The notes: generated from the letters alone by a model not told the origin. A DNA stretch of 64,000 bases from JAACEU01 sp043816165 (GCA_043816165.1 JBDRIE010000037.1:3063-67062), one strand, 5' to 3'. Positions 8,929-18,608 are shown, counted from the stretch's first letter. Numbers and translations are program-made.

Positions 8929-10020
8929 ATGGAAAATTTATTATTTGTAGTTGGAGTTGGAGTTCTTCTAGGGATGGCTTTCATAATTTATAAGCTGCGA
9001 GATATGAAGAAGCCTGATGATCAAAAGCTCGTTTTTGAATATATAGAAGCATTACGGAAAGAAATGCGTGAAAGCGGAACCGAAAACCGCAAAGAGGTAC
9101 AGCAAAGACTGGATGTTATCCAAGAGAGACTCTCAAAAGGTCTAGAGGTTTCTTCACAAACCATTCAAAAACAATTCTCCCAAAGTTCTAAGTTAATATC
9201 AGAAGTTACTCAAAAGCTCACAAAACTGGACGAAACAAACAAGCAGGTCCTGAATTTCTCAGAACAAATGCAAAGTCTGGAAAACATTCTCAAAAATCCA
9301 AAACAAAGAGGTATTTTAGGAGAATATTTTCTGGAAACGTTACTTGGTCATGTTCTTCAACCAAATCAATACCAAATGCAGTACAAATTTGATAGTGGTG
9401 AAATAGTGGATGCAGCAGTTTTCTTTAAAGATAAGATAATTCCAATCGATGCAAAATTCTCACTCGAGAAATACAACATGATTATGGAGGAAAAGAGTGC
9501 AGATAAACGCGAAAAGCTAGAAAAAGAATTCAAATTGGACATCAAAAACCGAATAGACGAAACCGCGAAATACATAAGACCAAAAGAAAACACAACCGAC
9601 TTCGCATTCATGTTTATCCCTGCCGAAGGAATTTACTACAACCTCCTAATCTACAAAGTAGGCTCATTGAAGATAAACGCAAACGACTTCGTCGAATACG
9701 CCTTCAAAAAGCACGTAATCATAGTTTCCCCAACTTCATTCTTCGCATATCTGGAAACCGTGCTCCAAGGATTAAAAGCTCTAAAAATGGAAGAGTCAGT
9801 TCATGAAATCATCAAAAAAGTAGGGGACTTAGGGCGACATATGGGAAGCTACGAAGAATACCTCCAAAAAATGGGTAACAGCCTTGGGACAACAGTAAAT
9901 ATGTACAATTCAGCCTACAAAGAATTCAACAAAATCGACAAAGATGTTTACAAAATCACTGACGGCGACGCAGGCGGTAAAGCCGATCCTGCCGTTTTGG
10001 ATAAACCAAATATAAATTAA
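8929..10020 (+). CDS. rmuC: DNA recombination protein RmuC
   Basis: RmuC family proteins limit DNA rearrangement and carry a nuclease-like domain. Residues 4-22 form a membrane anchor, followed by a coiled coil at about 35-115 (heptads in LDVIQERLSKGLEV and QKLTKLDETNKQ). The RmuC core begins at KQRGILGEYFLETLLG near 125. It includes EIVDAAVFFKDKIIPIDAKFSLEKY (PD-(D/E)xK-like) and FAFMFIPAEGIYY. The 363 aa length fits the family. It is divergent from infB across 82 bp. The last residues are hydrophilic and probably disordered. Confidence 0.92.
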   Translation: MENLLFVVGVGVLLGMAFIIYKLRDMKKPDDQKLVFEYIEALRKEMRESGTENRKEVQQRLDVIQERLSKGLEVSSQTIQKQFSQSSKLISEVTQKLTKLDETNKQVLNFSEQMQSLENILKNPKQRGILGEYFLETLLGHVLQPNQYQMQYKFDSGEIVDAAVFFKDKIIPIDAKFSLEKYNMIMEEKSADKREKLEKEFKLDIKNRIDETAKYIRPKENTTDFAFMFIPAEGIYYNLLIYKVGSLKINANDFVEYAFKKHVIIVSPTSFFAYLETVLQGLKALKMEESVHEIIKKVGDLGRHMGSYEEYLQKMGNSLGTTVNMYNSAYKEFNKIDKDVYKITDGDAGGKADPAVLDKPNIN

Positions 10021-10031
10021 CCAAAATTATC

Positions 10032-10523
10032 ATGGGAGTTAGATCAAAAACATTAGTAGTTGTATTACTGGTTGGTCTTGTATTCGGAGTATTCGCCTTA
10101 TCAACGCGAAACTCTCAATTATTCAAAGGACAGATCTTTGATGGACCCGGGAATGAGATTACAGAAGAAACAGGAGATGTATTATTGCCGGATCTGACCG
10201 TAAATGCAGAAATTATATTTCCGGAAATAGCCGATGACGACATAGAGATTGATGTGACAATGGAAAATATCGGAGAAGGCACAATCCCCGGAGGAACACC
10301 ATACACATACACCATATACATCAATGACACGGAAGTATTCTCAAACAGCGATTCTTATAGTGAATTAGCACCTGGAGATGCGTTTAGCTTTAAATATCCA
10401 ATCTCAAAGACAATTTACCAATACCCAAATGAAGGAACGGTAAAAGTAGTGGTAGACGGGGAGAATTCAATCAAAGAAAGCAACGAAGGCAATAACGAAA
10501 TCATAAAAGATTATAAACTGTAA
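10032..10523 (+). CDS. Secreted CARDB-domain protein
   Basis: The N-terminus (residues 5-23) is one hydrophobic segment after basic residues, giving a signal peptide or membrane anchor. Residues 50-160 match the CARDB beta-sandwich pattern. It starts PDLTVNAEI, has DVTMENIGEGTIPGG in the middle, and ends with VDGENSIKESNEGNNE. CARDB modules are Ig-like adhesion or spacer domains outside the cell. The 163 aa protein is a single module with a stalk. It lies 11 bp after rmuC and 3 bp before the GDPD gene, so the three are probably co-transcribed. Its ligand is unknown. Confidence 0.8.
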   Translation: MGVRSKTLVVVLLVGLVFGVFALSTRNSQLFKGQIFDGPGNEITEETGDVLLPDLTVNAEIIFPEIADDDIEIDVTMENIGEGTIPGGTPYTYTIYINDTEVFSNSDSYSELAPGDAFSFKYPISKTIYQYPNEGTVKVVVDGENSIKESNEGNNEIIKDYKL

Positions 10524-10526
10524 AAA

Positions 10527-11723
10527 ATGTACGATACATCCTCAGGAACACAACCGTTCCCGGAAAAAATAACAGAGTCTGTACTTAAGGATGAAAATAC
10601 CGGTGCAAGTAAAGCCTTGAAAACCAGAGAAAAGAAATCAAAGGAACGAGTAATTGAGAAAAGAACCCAAAAAGAGCTCAACGACATGAAGGAAATCAGG
10701 AATTTTTGGGAAGAGACTTTTGGGAAAGGAGCAGTAGCGAGTTTCTTCATAAGTTTGAACGCTTTTCTTGCCGGAGAAGAGGGGACTTTTGATGCCGCGG
10801 CCTTCGATGAAGAAATTACCGCAAGAGCCAAGGAACTTTCAAAACAAGGATTCAACATGGATGAGTTTGTAGTTGCACACAGATCATTGGGGTACGGAAG
10901 ACACAGAGAGAATTCGGAAGAAGGACTGAAAGCCGCGCTGAATGGAGGAGAGAAACAAATAGAAATAGATTTGCGTAAAGGTCCGGACGGGAAATTATAT
11001 TTATCCCACGGCCCAATTAAGAAAAATGATGTAAAAAACCTTCTAAGCATAAATAAAGCATTAGAGATTTTTGCTGAAAGTGACAATCAAAATGTTGCCA
11101 TATTTTTTGATGTTAAGGAAAAGGGCGTGGTGAAGCTTTTGGATGCGGCAATGAACTTGGTAGATACATCTTTCAAGGGCAGAGCAGGCTACAGATCGCT
11201 AAAAGACAGACATTTTATAATGGCATTCGATAAAACCATACTGAGGGAAGCGAAAAATTCAAATGGAGCTCGTCCTCTGGTTTATTATTATTTCCCAACT
11301 GCAAAATACGGAATAATGAGTGGACTAATATCACTGATAGGAAGGAAAAGAGTCAAAAGCATGCTTGATACAGCCGATTCAATAGGCGGAACGCGCACAG
11401 CTGAAGGATTAGAAAAAACCGGATTAAGTGTAAATGGAAAATCTGTCGGCAAAAAATTCAAAACCAACTTCGACATGTGGAGAAATTTGCCAAGCAGTGA
11501 CATTCTAGCAACAATTAAAAGCAGTAACGGTTATCTTTGTATACCAGCGGCACTTGCAACCAAAGAATTGGTGAAGAAAATAAAGGGAAAAGGAATCAAA
11601 GTAGCTGTTTGGGGCGCAAACGACAGCAGAATCAAGAAAATGATTCACGAATTAGGCGTAGACCTTGTAATTACTGACACACCAAGGGCGGCTAGCAAAA
11701 AATCCGCAAGAAGGGCCGCTTAA
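10527..11723 (+). CDS. Glycerophosphodiester phosphodiesterase-like protein
   Basis: GDPD enzymes hydrolyse glycerophosphodiesters to glycerol-3-phosphate and an alcohol within a TIM barrel. The conserved pieces are visible. VVAHRSLG with the catalytic His-Arg is near residue 114, followed by ENSEEGLKAAL. IEIDLRKGPDGKLYLSHGP near 146 supplies the acidic metal ligands and second His. The C-terminal IKVAVWGANDS and GVDLVITDTP complete the barrel. About 110 residues precede the domain and match nothing I recognise. No signal peptide is visible. At 398 aa it is longer than UgpQ (about 250). Convergent with the helicase gene, with a 4 bp overlap. Confidence 0.8.
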   Translation: MYDTSSGTQPFPEKITESVLKDENTGASKALKTREKKSKERVIEKRTQKELNDMKEIRNFWEETFGKGAVASFFISLNAFLAGEEGTFDAAAFDEEITARAKELSKQGFNMDEFVVAHRSLGYGRHRENSEEGLKAALNGGEKQIEIDLRKGPDGKLYLSHGPIKKNDVKNLLSINKALEIFAESDNQNVAIFFDVKEKGVVKLLDAAMNLVDTSFKGRAGYRSLKDRHFIMAFDKTILREAKNSNGARPLVYYYFPTAKYGIMSGLISLIGRKRVKSMLDTADSIGGTRTAEGLEKTGLSVNGKSVGKKFKTNFDMWRNLPSSDILATIKSSNGYLCIPAALATKELVKKIKGKGIKVAVWGANDSRIKKMIHELGVDLVITDTPRAASKKSARRAA

Positions 11724-14524
11724 ACAGCCGGACAAATCAATCTATAGTCGCAAAATTTACACAAAAACCCCGGAGTTGGATTGAAATCCGACTTTTTCAA
11801 TTCGGAAACAGTCTCCTCCACATCATCCACGATTTTATTGAGTTGCTCGTCTGTTCTTTCCGTAGAGATTTTTTCATTATCCTCCAGATAATAAAGACTC
11901 AGTTTGCTAACCTTAATCCCAAAAATATCACGACATGCAAGCGCATAAATAGAAAGCTGCAAGTCATTTTTCAGATTCGGATTCGACTTCATACGTCCCG
12001 TCTTGTAATCAATCATTTCATATGTGCCATCATCCAGCTTGTCGATCCTATCAATTCGCCCGGATAGCATGTACTGGCCCAATTTCAGGTTAAACGGCCT
12101 CTCCAAAAACGCAGGAACAACCCAAGGACTAGAATTGGTTTCATAGAACTTAGTGAGCATCTCCAGTCCTTTATCATAGCGGATCCCCTCGTGTTCTTTA
12201 CTCTCAAATCCATAAGGAATCCAACTCTTCTCGTAAAGCTCTTTCAACTTTTCTAAACTTACATTCTCCCCTTTTTTTAATAATTCATAAAGTTCATTCA
12301 AAGTTTCATGAACACTGGACCCAAAGTTTGCCGCATGCGACGGAGGTACGGGGACATTCATGATATATCTGTAGTTGTATTTCAAAGGACACGATTTAAA
12401 AGTATCCAACTGTGAATAACTCACTCTTTTACTTTTAAATGGAGGTAAATTGAAAATAGGGGTAACCGGAGACTTGAATTCCTGCAGTTTCTTTACTGAA
12501 TCTTCAGAGGCGGAATGATCCGTACGTATTCCGTAACCACTATCTTCCACCTCCCCGACGAAAGGAGAAACTTTCCACTTTTTGTTGCCCTCGTATTGAT
12601 CACTATAAGTTAAAAAGACTTTTTGTTTCGCTCTTGTCATGGCCACGTAAAACAATCGCCTCTCTTCTTGCAAATGAAAATCGCCCTCAGGGAAAATTTC
12701 TTTGGTCAACTCTTCCGGAACGTAAAAAGGTTCCCATCTTTTACCGGTAGGAAAGCGCTGATTGACTAAATTTACAATAAAAACATATTTGAACTGCAAT
12801 CCCTTACTACCATGGCATGTCAAAATCTGCACAGAATCCTTTGTTTGTGAATCATCATAACTCAAAGGAGCATTAGCTTCATTTAAAAGGTCGATATACG
12901 CGGAGAAATCTATTACTGAATTGTGTTCGTTTTCTCGCCCGAATTTATCAACTCTTCTTGCAAATTGATCAATATTGCCCACTTCCTCATATTTCTCAGA
13001 GTCGATAAGAAACTTGATTAAATTTATTTTCCTTGAAAACTCATTAAGCACTATTCCAACCGGATTATTTTTCGAAAAATCAATCAATTTCGTAAACAAA
13101 TTGAAGACTGTCTGTAATGGGTCCTCTGTGCCCGGGATAGTCATGTTTTCATCTTCCAGTCTGTCCTTTATCAACTTAAACAAGTGGTTTTTCTTGCTTC
13201 CGTTTAGTAGTTCCAATATATCCGTCATAGGAATCCCAAATACATCCATTTTTAGTATTCGAAGCATTGCAATATCGTCATCAGGATTTGCCAAAAACTT
13301 AGTCACTGCAATCAAATCCTTGATTTCATTCAACGACATAAGCCCTTTTGGATTTCTAACTTGATAGGGGATCCCAAGATATTTGAGCTCATCAGTAAAA
13401 GGAATTGCATGATTATTATTGCGTACCAAAACTGCAATATCTGCCAAATCGACGCCTTCCTTTTGCAAAAACTGAATTTTCTCCGCAACAAATACCGATT
13501 CTTCCAGAAACGTAGGGAAATGGTGGATTTCTACGGGTTCAGCGCCTTCCACATTACAATTAAGCTGTTTATTCAAACCGGTCTTTGATTCCAGTCGATC
13601 CGGATTGTTATTTTGTATTAAATTATAAGCCGCATCCAAGATATTTTTTGTGCTTCTATAATTTTCTATCAAAACTATTTTCTTATGATCCTTAAATTCC
13701 TCGTCAAACTTTAGAATATTACTAAGACTCGCACCCCTCCATTTATAAATACTCTGATCATCATCTCCTACAGCCACAATATTTTTATGATTCTTCGACA
13801 GATCCAACAAGAGCTTAAACTGAGCATAATTTGTATCTTGGAACTCATCCACCAATATATATTTATACCGATTTTGATATTCAGCCAATACTCCGGGTCT
13901 TTTTTCTAAAAGTTGCAAACCCAAATATGTAAGATCAGCGAAATCCAAATAATTATTTTTTATCAACAAATCCTGGTATTCCTGAAAAACAGTAGCAATT
14001 TCTTTGATTTTTTCCCCATCATCACCTCCAATTCTCTCCGTGAATTTCAGATACTCAGAAGGCGCAATCAGTTCATCCTTTAGTTTGCCAAAATGAGTCA
14101 ATAATTCGTAAATAAAACTATTCGGATTACCCAGCGGACGATAATAATCCAAACTAAACGAATAAAGGTTTTGTTTAAAGAAAAACCACTGCTCAACTTG
14201 CCCAAGGATCTTGAATCCGGGGTCAATTCCTATTTCCAAACCGGATTCTCGCAGGATCTTCTCTGAAAATGAATGAAACGTCTTTATACTACACTCCTCA
14301 TAGCCAAGTGGCATTTTCTCATCGACACGCTCAACCATCTCATTGGCGGCTTTTTCAGTAAAGGTTAGCGCCAAAATCTCACCCGGCTTCGCCTTACCGG
14401 TTTCAATCAAATGAACAATCCTATCTGTTATTGCGCGGGTCTTACCGGTTCCGGCTCCCGCGATAATAAGCAAAGGACCCTCATCATGCTCTACTACCAG
14501 TTTTTGTTCGGGATTCAGTTCCAT
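11720..14524 (-). CDS. UvrD/Rep-type helicase fused to a PD-(D/E)xK Fe-S nuclease
   Basis: This looks like a DNA end-processing helicase-nuclease related to the AddA/AdnA/PcrA group. The helicase part has Q-motif LNPEQKLVV, Walker A AGAGTGKT near residue 22, VDEFQDT near 225 and GDDDQSIYKWRG. Motif VI is YVAMTRAKQ. The C-terminal 250 residues form a RecB-type nuclease: SYSQLDTFKSCPLKY, GRIDRID and EMIDYKTG. The Cys in SCPLK plus three in CKFCDYRLIC would hold a 4Fe-4S cluster. ATG 14524 was chosen because it lies 1 bp after the rpsA stop; upstream sequence is the rpsA repeat in another frame. 934 aa. Confidence 0.9.
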   Translation of the reverse strand: MELNPEQKLVVEHDEGPLLIIAGAGTGKTRAITDRIVHLIETGKAKPGEILALTFTEKAANEMVERVDEKMPLGYEECSIKTFHSFSEKILRESGLEIGIDPGFKILGQVEQWFFFKQNLYSFSLDYYRPLGNPNSFIYELLTHFGKLKDELIAPSEYLKFTERIGGDDGEKIKEIATVFQEYQDLLIKNNYLDFADLTYLGLQLLEKRPGVLAEYQNRYKYILVDEFQDTNYAQFKLLLDLSKNHKNIVAVGDDDQSIYKWRGASLSNILKFDEEFKDHKKIVLIENYRSTKNILDAAYNLIQNNNPDRLESKTGLNKQLNCNVEGAEPVEIHHFPTFLEESVFVAEKIQFLQKEGVDLADIAVLVRNNNHAIPFTDELKYLGIPYQVRNPKGLMSLNEIKDLIAVTKFLANPDDDIAMLRILKMDVFGIPMTDILELLNGSKKNHLFKLIKDRLEDENMTIPGTEDPLQTVFNLFTKLIDFSKNNPVGIVLNEFSRKINLIKFLIDSEKYEEVGNIDQFARRVDKFGRENEHNSVIDFSAYIDLLNEANAPLSYDDSQTKDSVQILTCHGSKGLQFKYVFIVNLVNQRFPTGKRWEPFYVPEELTKEIFPEGDFHLQEERRLFYVAMTRAKQKVFLTYSDQYEGNKKWKVSPFVGEVEDSGYGIRTDHSASEDSVKKLQEFKSPVTPIFNLPPFKSKRVSYSQLDTFKSCPLKYNYRYIMNVPVPPSHAANFGSSVHETLNELYELLKKGENVSLEKLKELYEKSWIPYGFESKEHEGIRYDKGLEMLTKFYETNSSPWVVPAFLERPFNLKLGQYMLSGRIDRIDKLDDGTYEMIDYKTGRMKSNPNLKNDLQLSIYALACRDIFGIKVSKLSLYYLEDNEKISTERTDEQLNKIVDDVEETVSELKKSDFNPTPGFLCKFCDYRLICPAV

Positions 14525-14525
14525 A

Positions 14526-15764
14526 TTATTCCTCTTTCTCTTCAACCTCAGTCTCAGCTTTTGGCTCCTCCTTTTCTTCAACCTCAGTCTCAGCTTTTGG
14601 CTCCTCCTTTTCTTCAACCTCAGTCTCAGCTTTTGGCACCTCCTTTTCTTTCTTCTCCGCCTTTTCACTCATTGCCTTGATAGAAAGCGCAACCCTATGG
14701 TCATCAGGATCTATTTGAATAATCTTTGCTTTTACCTTGTCCCCAACTTTCAACGCTTCTTCATCATCACCTGCTTCATCTCCTTCATTTTCAGTGAGCT
14801 CACTAACGTGGATAAGACCATTGATTTCATCATCTAGCTTAATGAATGCACCAAATGGAGTGATCCTATTAACTTCACCCTCAATAACCGTTCCAACCCT
14901 ATACTTTTTAGTAGCTTCAATCCATGGATCAGGCACTAAACGCTTCATTGAAAGACTGATTTTATCTTTTTCTTTACCAATAACGAGAACGTCTACATTG
15001 TCATTTAGTTTTCCATAATCATGTGGATCTTTTACGTGTCCCCAAGCAATTTCAGAAATATGTACAAGTCCCTCTAATCCTCCAAAAGTGACAAAAATAC
15101 CAAATTTTACAATACCGCTGATATTCCCTTTTAGTTTTTGACCAACCTCTAATTTGTCGAACGCCTCACCTCTCTTTAGAGCTTCAGCAGCTTTCTCTGA
15201 CAAAATCAGTTTACCTCCTTCTGTATCAAGATTTATTACCTTTACATTCAAAGGCTGACCAACCAGCTTCTGCAATCTATTCAAAATTTCAGTACTGTCT
15301 GCGCCATCTACACGTGGATAGTGAAGAGGGGCTAATTGTGAAACAGGGATAAATCCTTTGATCCCGTCTATATTTAGAAGCAATCCACCTTTGTTTGCCT
15401 CGGTTGCGCTAACAGAAATTGGCTCGCCGGTATCAAATGCATTTACAAATTTATACCATGTTTTTTCCTGACTCGCTTTACGTAGAGAAAGAACAACGAG
15501 ACCATCCTCGTTCTCCTCTTCAAGAATATACACAGAGACTTCGTCACCAGGTTTTATAGATTTTATTGTCCCGGAGCTGTCGTGAGCTTCTTGTCCGGCA
15601 ATTACACCGGTTGAAAGTCCATCCATATCAACCAGAACTTTATTTTTTGAAACAGAAATTACCACACCGTTCACGAGCGTACCCGGAGCAGGAGTTTGTA
15701 TTTCTTGAGCACCCGTCATTAATTTATCCATGACAGGACTGTTGTCTGTATAAACAGTAACCAT
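14526..15764 (-). CDS. rpsA: 30S ribosomal protein S1
   Basis: S1 binds mRNA and helps it onto the 30S subunit. Four S1 (OB-fold) domains can be traced at about residues 25-100, 110-180, 200-275 and 290-370. The third and fourth are the best conserved (GIFVTFGGLEGLVHISE; PFGAFIKLDDEINGLIHVSE). At 412 aa it is shorter than the six-domain enterobacterial form and like that of many small genomes. The C-terminus has three copies of a 12-residue acidic unit (EVEEKEEPKAET). The start has a clear Shine-Dalgarno site (AAGAAGG), with a hairpin directly upstream. The helicase gene follows 1 bp later. Confidence 0.93.
   Translation of the reverse strand: MVTVYTDNSPVMDKLMTGAQEIQTPAPGTLVNGVVISVSKNKVLVDMDGLSTGVIAGQEAHDSSGTIKSIKPGDEVSVYILEEENEDGLVVLSLRKASQEKTWYKFVNAFDTGEPISVSATEANKGGLLLNIDGIKGFIPVSQLAPLHYPRVDGADSTEILNRLQKLVGQPLNVKVINLDTEGGKLILSEKAAEALKRGEAFDKLEVGQKLKGNISGIVKFGIFVTFGGLEGLVHISEIAWGHVKDPHDYGKLNDNVDVLVIGKEKDKISLSMKRLVPDPWIEATKKYRVGTVIEGEVNRITPFGAFIKLDDEINGLIHVSELTENEGDEAGDDEEALKVGDKVKAKIIQIDPDDHRVALSIKAMSEKAEKKEKEVPKAETEVEEKEEPKAETEVEEKEEPKAETEVEEKEE
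14531..14645 (-). repeat. 36-bp tandem repeat encoding the S1 tail
   Basis: About three copies of a 36-bp unit lie head to tail inside the 3' end of rpsA. Each copy encodes the 12-residue unit EVEEKEEPKAET; the last (upstream) copy diverges. The unit length is a multiple of three, so changes in copy number keep the frame. It is a coding minisatellite rather than a CRISPR array, since there are no spacers. Confidence 0.9.
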
Positions 15765-15773
15765 AATCCTTCT

Positions 15774-15828
15774 TTAGCAAGATGTCTTAATATTTAGTAG
15801 CTATTTGGAATGTTGATTATCTTGCTAA
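15774..15828 (-). promoter_or_regulatory. Hairpin in the rpsA 5' leader
   Basis: A perfect 10-bp inverted repeat (TTAGCAAGAT at 15774-15783 and ATCTTGCTAA at 15819-15828) encloses 35 nt. In the rpsA mRNA the stem ends directly beside the Shine-Dalgarno AAGAAGG and 9 nt before the ATG at 15764. Its position suits translational control of S1, as with S1 autoregulation known in other bacteria. No T-tract follows, so it is not a terminator. Function is inferred. Confidence 0.6.
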
Positions 15829-15860
15829 TAAAAACACCAAATTAACCAAACAGCAGGGGG

Positions 15861-15889
15861 ATTATAGGGATACAGTTATAACTAGTCAA
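15861..15889 (-). promoter_or_regulatory. Sigma-70-type promoter of rpsA
   Basis: TTGACT (complement of 15884-15889) and TATAAT (complement of 15861-15866) are separated by 17 bp. Transcription would begin near 15854, giving a leader of about 90 nt that contains the rpsA hairpin. It lies between the clpC stop at 15899 and rpsA, so rpsA need not depend on clpC transcription. Confidence 0.75.
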
Positions 15890-15898
15890 GGATTAAAG

Positions 15899-18484
15899 CT
15901 ATTTTCCTTTTATAAGGTCAACTCCGTCATCCTTCTTCACGATTTTCACCTTATCTCCTTCTTTGAATTCAGAATCCAAAAACTTTGCAGTCAACGGATC
16001 TTCAATATACTCTTGGATTGCCCTACGAACAGGACGAGCACCGTATTTTGGATCATAACTCTTCACCGAAAGGACCTCCAGAGCTCCTGGAGTAATAGTC
16101 AAAGTGATATTCTTTTGATTCAATCGGTCTTCCAGATAACCAAGGTGTAGTTTAACGATTTTCTTAATATCCGGATTTGTTAGTGCTCTAAACACTACGA
16201 CTTTGTCTATTCTGTTCAAGAATTCCGGTCTAAAGTGATCTTTGAGCTCTTTCAAGATTTCACCTTTCATCTCTTCAAAATCCTCATTTGCTCGCTCCAC
16301 TTCTTTCAAATCAGACGCGAATCCGATAGGAGCCGCTTTTTCAGTAAGCTTTTTAGCACCAATATTTGACGTCATAACGATAATTGTGTTTCTAAAATCT
16401 ACTTTTCGACCTTTTGCATCCGTTAATTCACCATCCTCAAGGATTTGGAGTAAAAGGTTGAATACATCAGGATGTGCTTTTTCAATTTCATCGAAAAGAA
16501 CTACGCTATACGGTTTTCTCCTAACCGCCTCTGTTAATTGGCCACCATCGTCATAGCCTACATATCCCGCAGTTGCACCAACCAGCCTTGAAGTATTATG
16601 CCTTTCCATAAACTCACTCATATCTATTTTGATAAGAGCACCTTTGTCGTTGTATACCTCTGCGGCGATAGTTTTTACTAATTCAGTTTTACCGACACCG
16701 GTTGGTCCCATAAAGATAAATGAGCCAATTGGGCGTTTTTCATCTGCAAAGCCTGCTCTGGATCTTCGTATAGCCCTGGAAACAGCCTCAATAGCTTCGT
16801 CTTGTCCAATAATATGCTTTTTCAACGACTTTTCCAGTGCCTTTAGTCGCGTGATATCATTTTTAACAAGTCTGGTTACCGGAACTCCGGTCATAGCTGA
16901 TACTATCCCTGCAATTTCATCGGCAGAAACCATTTCTCGCTTTTCTCTTGGTATTTTTACGAATTTTTGTTCATCAATTAGTTTAACAACTTCAAGCTCC
17001 TGATTTCTAAGCTCAGCCGCTTTTTCATAATTTTGTTGCGAAACACAATCTTCTTTCTTTTTGATAATTGAAGTTAATTTCTTTTGAAATTTTCTGATTT
17101 TATCGTTATTTCCTTTATTCAATATTCTCTTTTTCGCAGCAGCCTCATCGATAAGGTCAATTGCTTTATCCGGTAAGAATCGATCATTAATATATCTTTT
17201 TGATAATGTTACAGCTGCAATTAATGCGTCATCAGAAATAATAAGATTATGATGATCCTCAAACGGTTCACGAATTCCCTTTAAAATTTCCAAAGTTTCC
17301 TCAACTGAAGTTTCATCCACAATTACGGGTTGAAAACGTCTCTCAAGTGCAGGATCCTTTTCGATATTTTTTCTATACTCACTTGTGGTGGTAGCACCGA
17401 TAGCCTGTACTTTCCCTCTGGATAAAGCCGGTTTTAGGATATTCGCGGCATCGAGACTTCCCTCAGCACTCCCGGCCCCCATAACGGTATGCAGCTCATC
17501 GATAAACAGAATCACATTTTCCTGGGAAGCAGCCTCATCTAATATTTGTTTAATTCTTTCCTCAAATTCACCTCTATACTTAGTCCCGGCAACGACAGAA
17601 GCCATAGATAGAGACAGAATTTTTTTATCAAGCATATTATCCGGGACATCTTCATTTGCGATAGCTTGAGCAAGCCCCTCACAAACAGCTGTTTTACCAA
17701 CTCCGGATTCACCTATAATCACAGGATTATTTTTAGTTTTTCTGGACAGAATACTGATAGTTCGCTCAATTTCCTTTTCCCTCCCAATAATCGGATCTAT
17801 TTTTCCATTTCTAACCTCTTCAACAAGGTCATTAGTAAAATAATCCAATGCTGGGGTGCTGGATTTCTTATCTTTCTTCTCTTTTTTATATTCAGCAGTT
17901 TCCTTTTGTTGACCTGAAAGTACTCCTTGCAAACCTGATAAAAAGAATTCCAGAGGATTCATCATTTGAGAGTTCTTTGGTGGCATTCCATTTTCGCTCA
18001 TTGGGGTTTCTTGAGTGGTCCCTGTCTTTGCGCGTTCAAATATCTCCATTATTTGCTCTTTGATATCAGAAGGTGACACCTTCATATTCTCCAAAATTAC
18101 TGTTGCGGCTGTATTGTCTTGAGAAACCAATGAATACAGAAGATGTTCTGTTCCGACAAAAGAATGTCCAAAACCATGCGCCGTTTTGACAGCTTCCTCT
18201 ATGACTTCTTTAGCAAATCCACTTAGTCCTCCAGATTCGCTTTTTTGCGAAGATGGGGGATTAGTACGTCCTACCGTTTTCAGAACCAGATTCACGTTCT
18301 CAAGAGAAACGCCAAAATTTAGCAAGATCGACGCACCCAAAGAGTTCTCTTGTGAGAGGATACCTATAAGCACATGCTCGGTACCTACATAACTCAGTTT
18401 GGATTCCTTAGCCTTTTCTTGAGCTACAATAAGAGCCCTCTTGGCTTCTTTGGTGAACTTATTAAAATTACTGAAATCAGTCAT
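15899..18484 (-). CDS. clpC: ATP-dependent Clp protease ATPase subunit ClpC
   Basis: ClpC is a two-ring AAA+ unfoldase that feeds ClpP. The N-terminal 150 residues hold two Clp-N repeats (FVGTEHLLYSLV in the second). AAA1 has Walker A GESGVGKT near 249 and FIDELHTVMGAG. A UVR-like motif (YEKAAELRNQE) lies near 473, which separates ClpC from ClpB. AAA2 has GPTGVGKTEL near 582 and VLFDEIEKAHPDV. The C-terminal D2 domain is complete. 861 aa is normal. A perfect CIRCE operator overlaps its promoter, so HrcA control is expected. No clpP is in the window. Confidence 0.95.
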   Translation of the reverse strand: MTDFSNFNKFTKEAKRALIVAQEKAKESKLSYVGTEHVLIGILSQENSLGASILLNFGVSLENVNLVLKTVGRTNPPSSQKSESGGLSGFAKEVIEEAVKTAHGFGHSFVGTEHLLYSLVSQDNTAATVILENMKVSPSDIKEQIMEIFERAKTGTTQETPMSENGMPPKNSQMMNPLEFFLSGLQGVLSGQQKETAEYKKEKKDKKSSTPALDYFTNDLVEEVRNGKIDPIIGREKEIERTISILSRKTKNNPVIIGESGVGKTAVCEGLAQAIANEDVPDNMLDKKILSLSMASVVAGTKYRGEFEERIKQILDEAASQENVILFIDELHTVMGAGSAEGSLDAANILKPALSRGKVQAIGATTTSEYRKNIEKDPALERRFQPVIVDETSVEETLEILKGIREPFEDHHNLIISDDALIAAVTLSKRYINDRFLPDKAIDLIDEAAAKKRILNKGNNDKIRKFQKKLTSIIKKKEDCVSQQNYEKAAELRNQELEVVKLIDEQKFVKIPREKREMVSADEIAGIVSAMTGVPVTRLVKNDITRLKALEKSLKKHIIGQDEAIEAVSRAIRRSRAGFADEKRPIGSFIFMGPTGVGKTELVKTIAAEVYNDKGALIKIDMSEFMERHNTSRLVGATAGYVGYDDGGQLTEAVRRKPYSVVLFDEIEKAHPDVFNLLLQILEDGELTDAKGRKVDFRNTIIVMTSNIGAKKLTEKAAPIGFASDLKEVERANEDFEEMKGEILKELKDHFRPEFLNRIDKVVVFRALTNPDIKKIVKLHLGYLEDRLNQKNITLTITPGALEVLSVKSYDPKYGARPVRRAIQEYIEDPLTAKFLDSEFKEGDKVKIVKKDDGVDLIKGK

Positions 18485-18608
18485 AATCTGTTTGTTTTAA
18501 GTTAAATATTTTTTGAAATTCATACAATTCTAGCATAAAATGTGCTTCCTTGGAACTCCAATAGCTAATCTATCCTTTACGAATTTTAGAATGATTGTGA
18601 TATGGCAA

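Noticed and set aside
14531..14645. CRISPR-like repeats
   Set aside because: The 36-bp units are directly adjacent without spacers and encode the S1 tail in frame.
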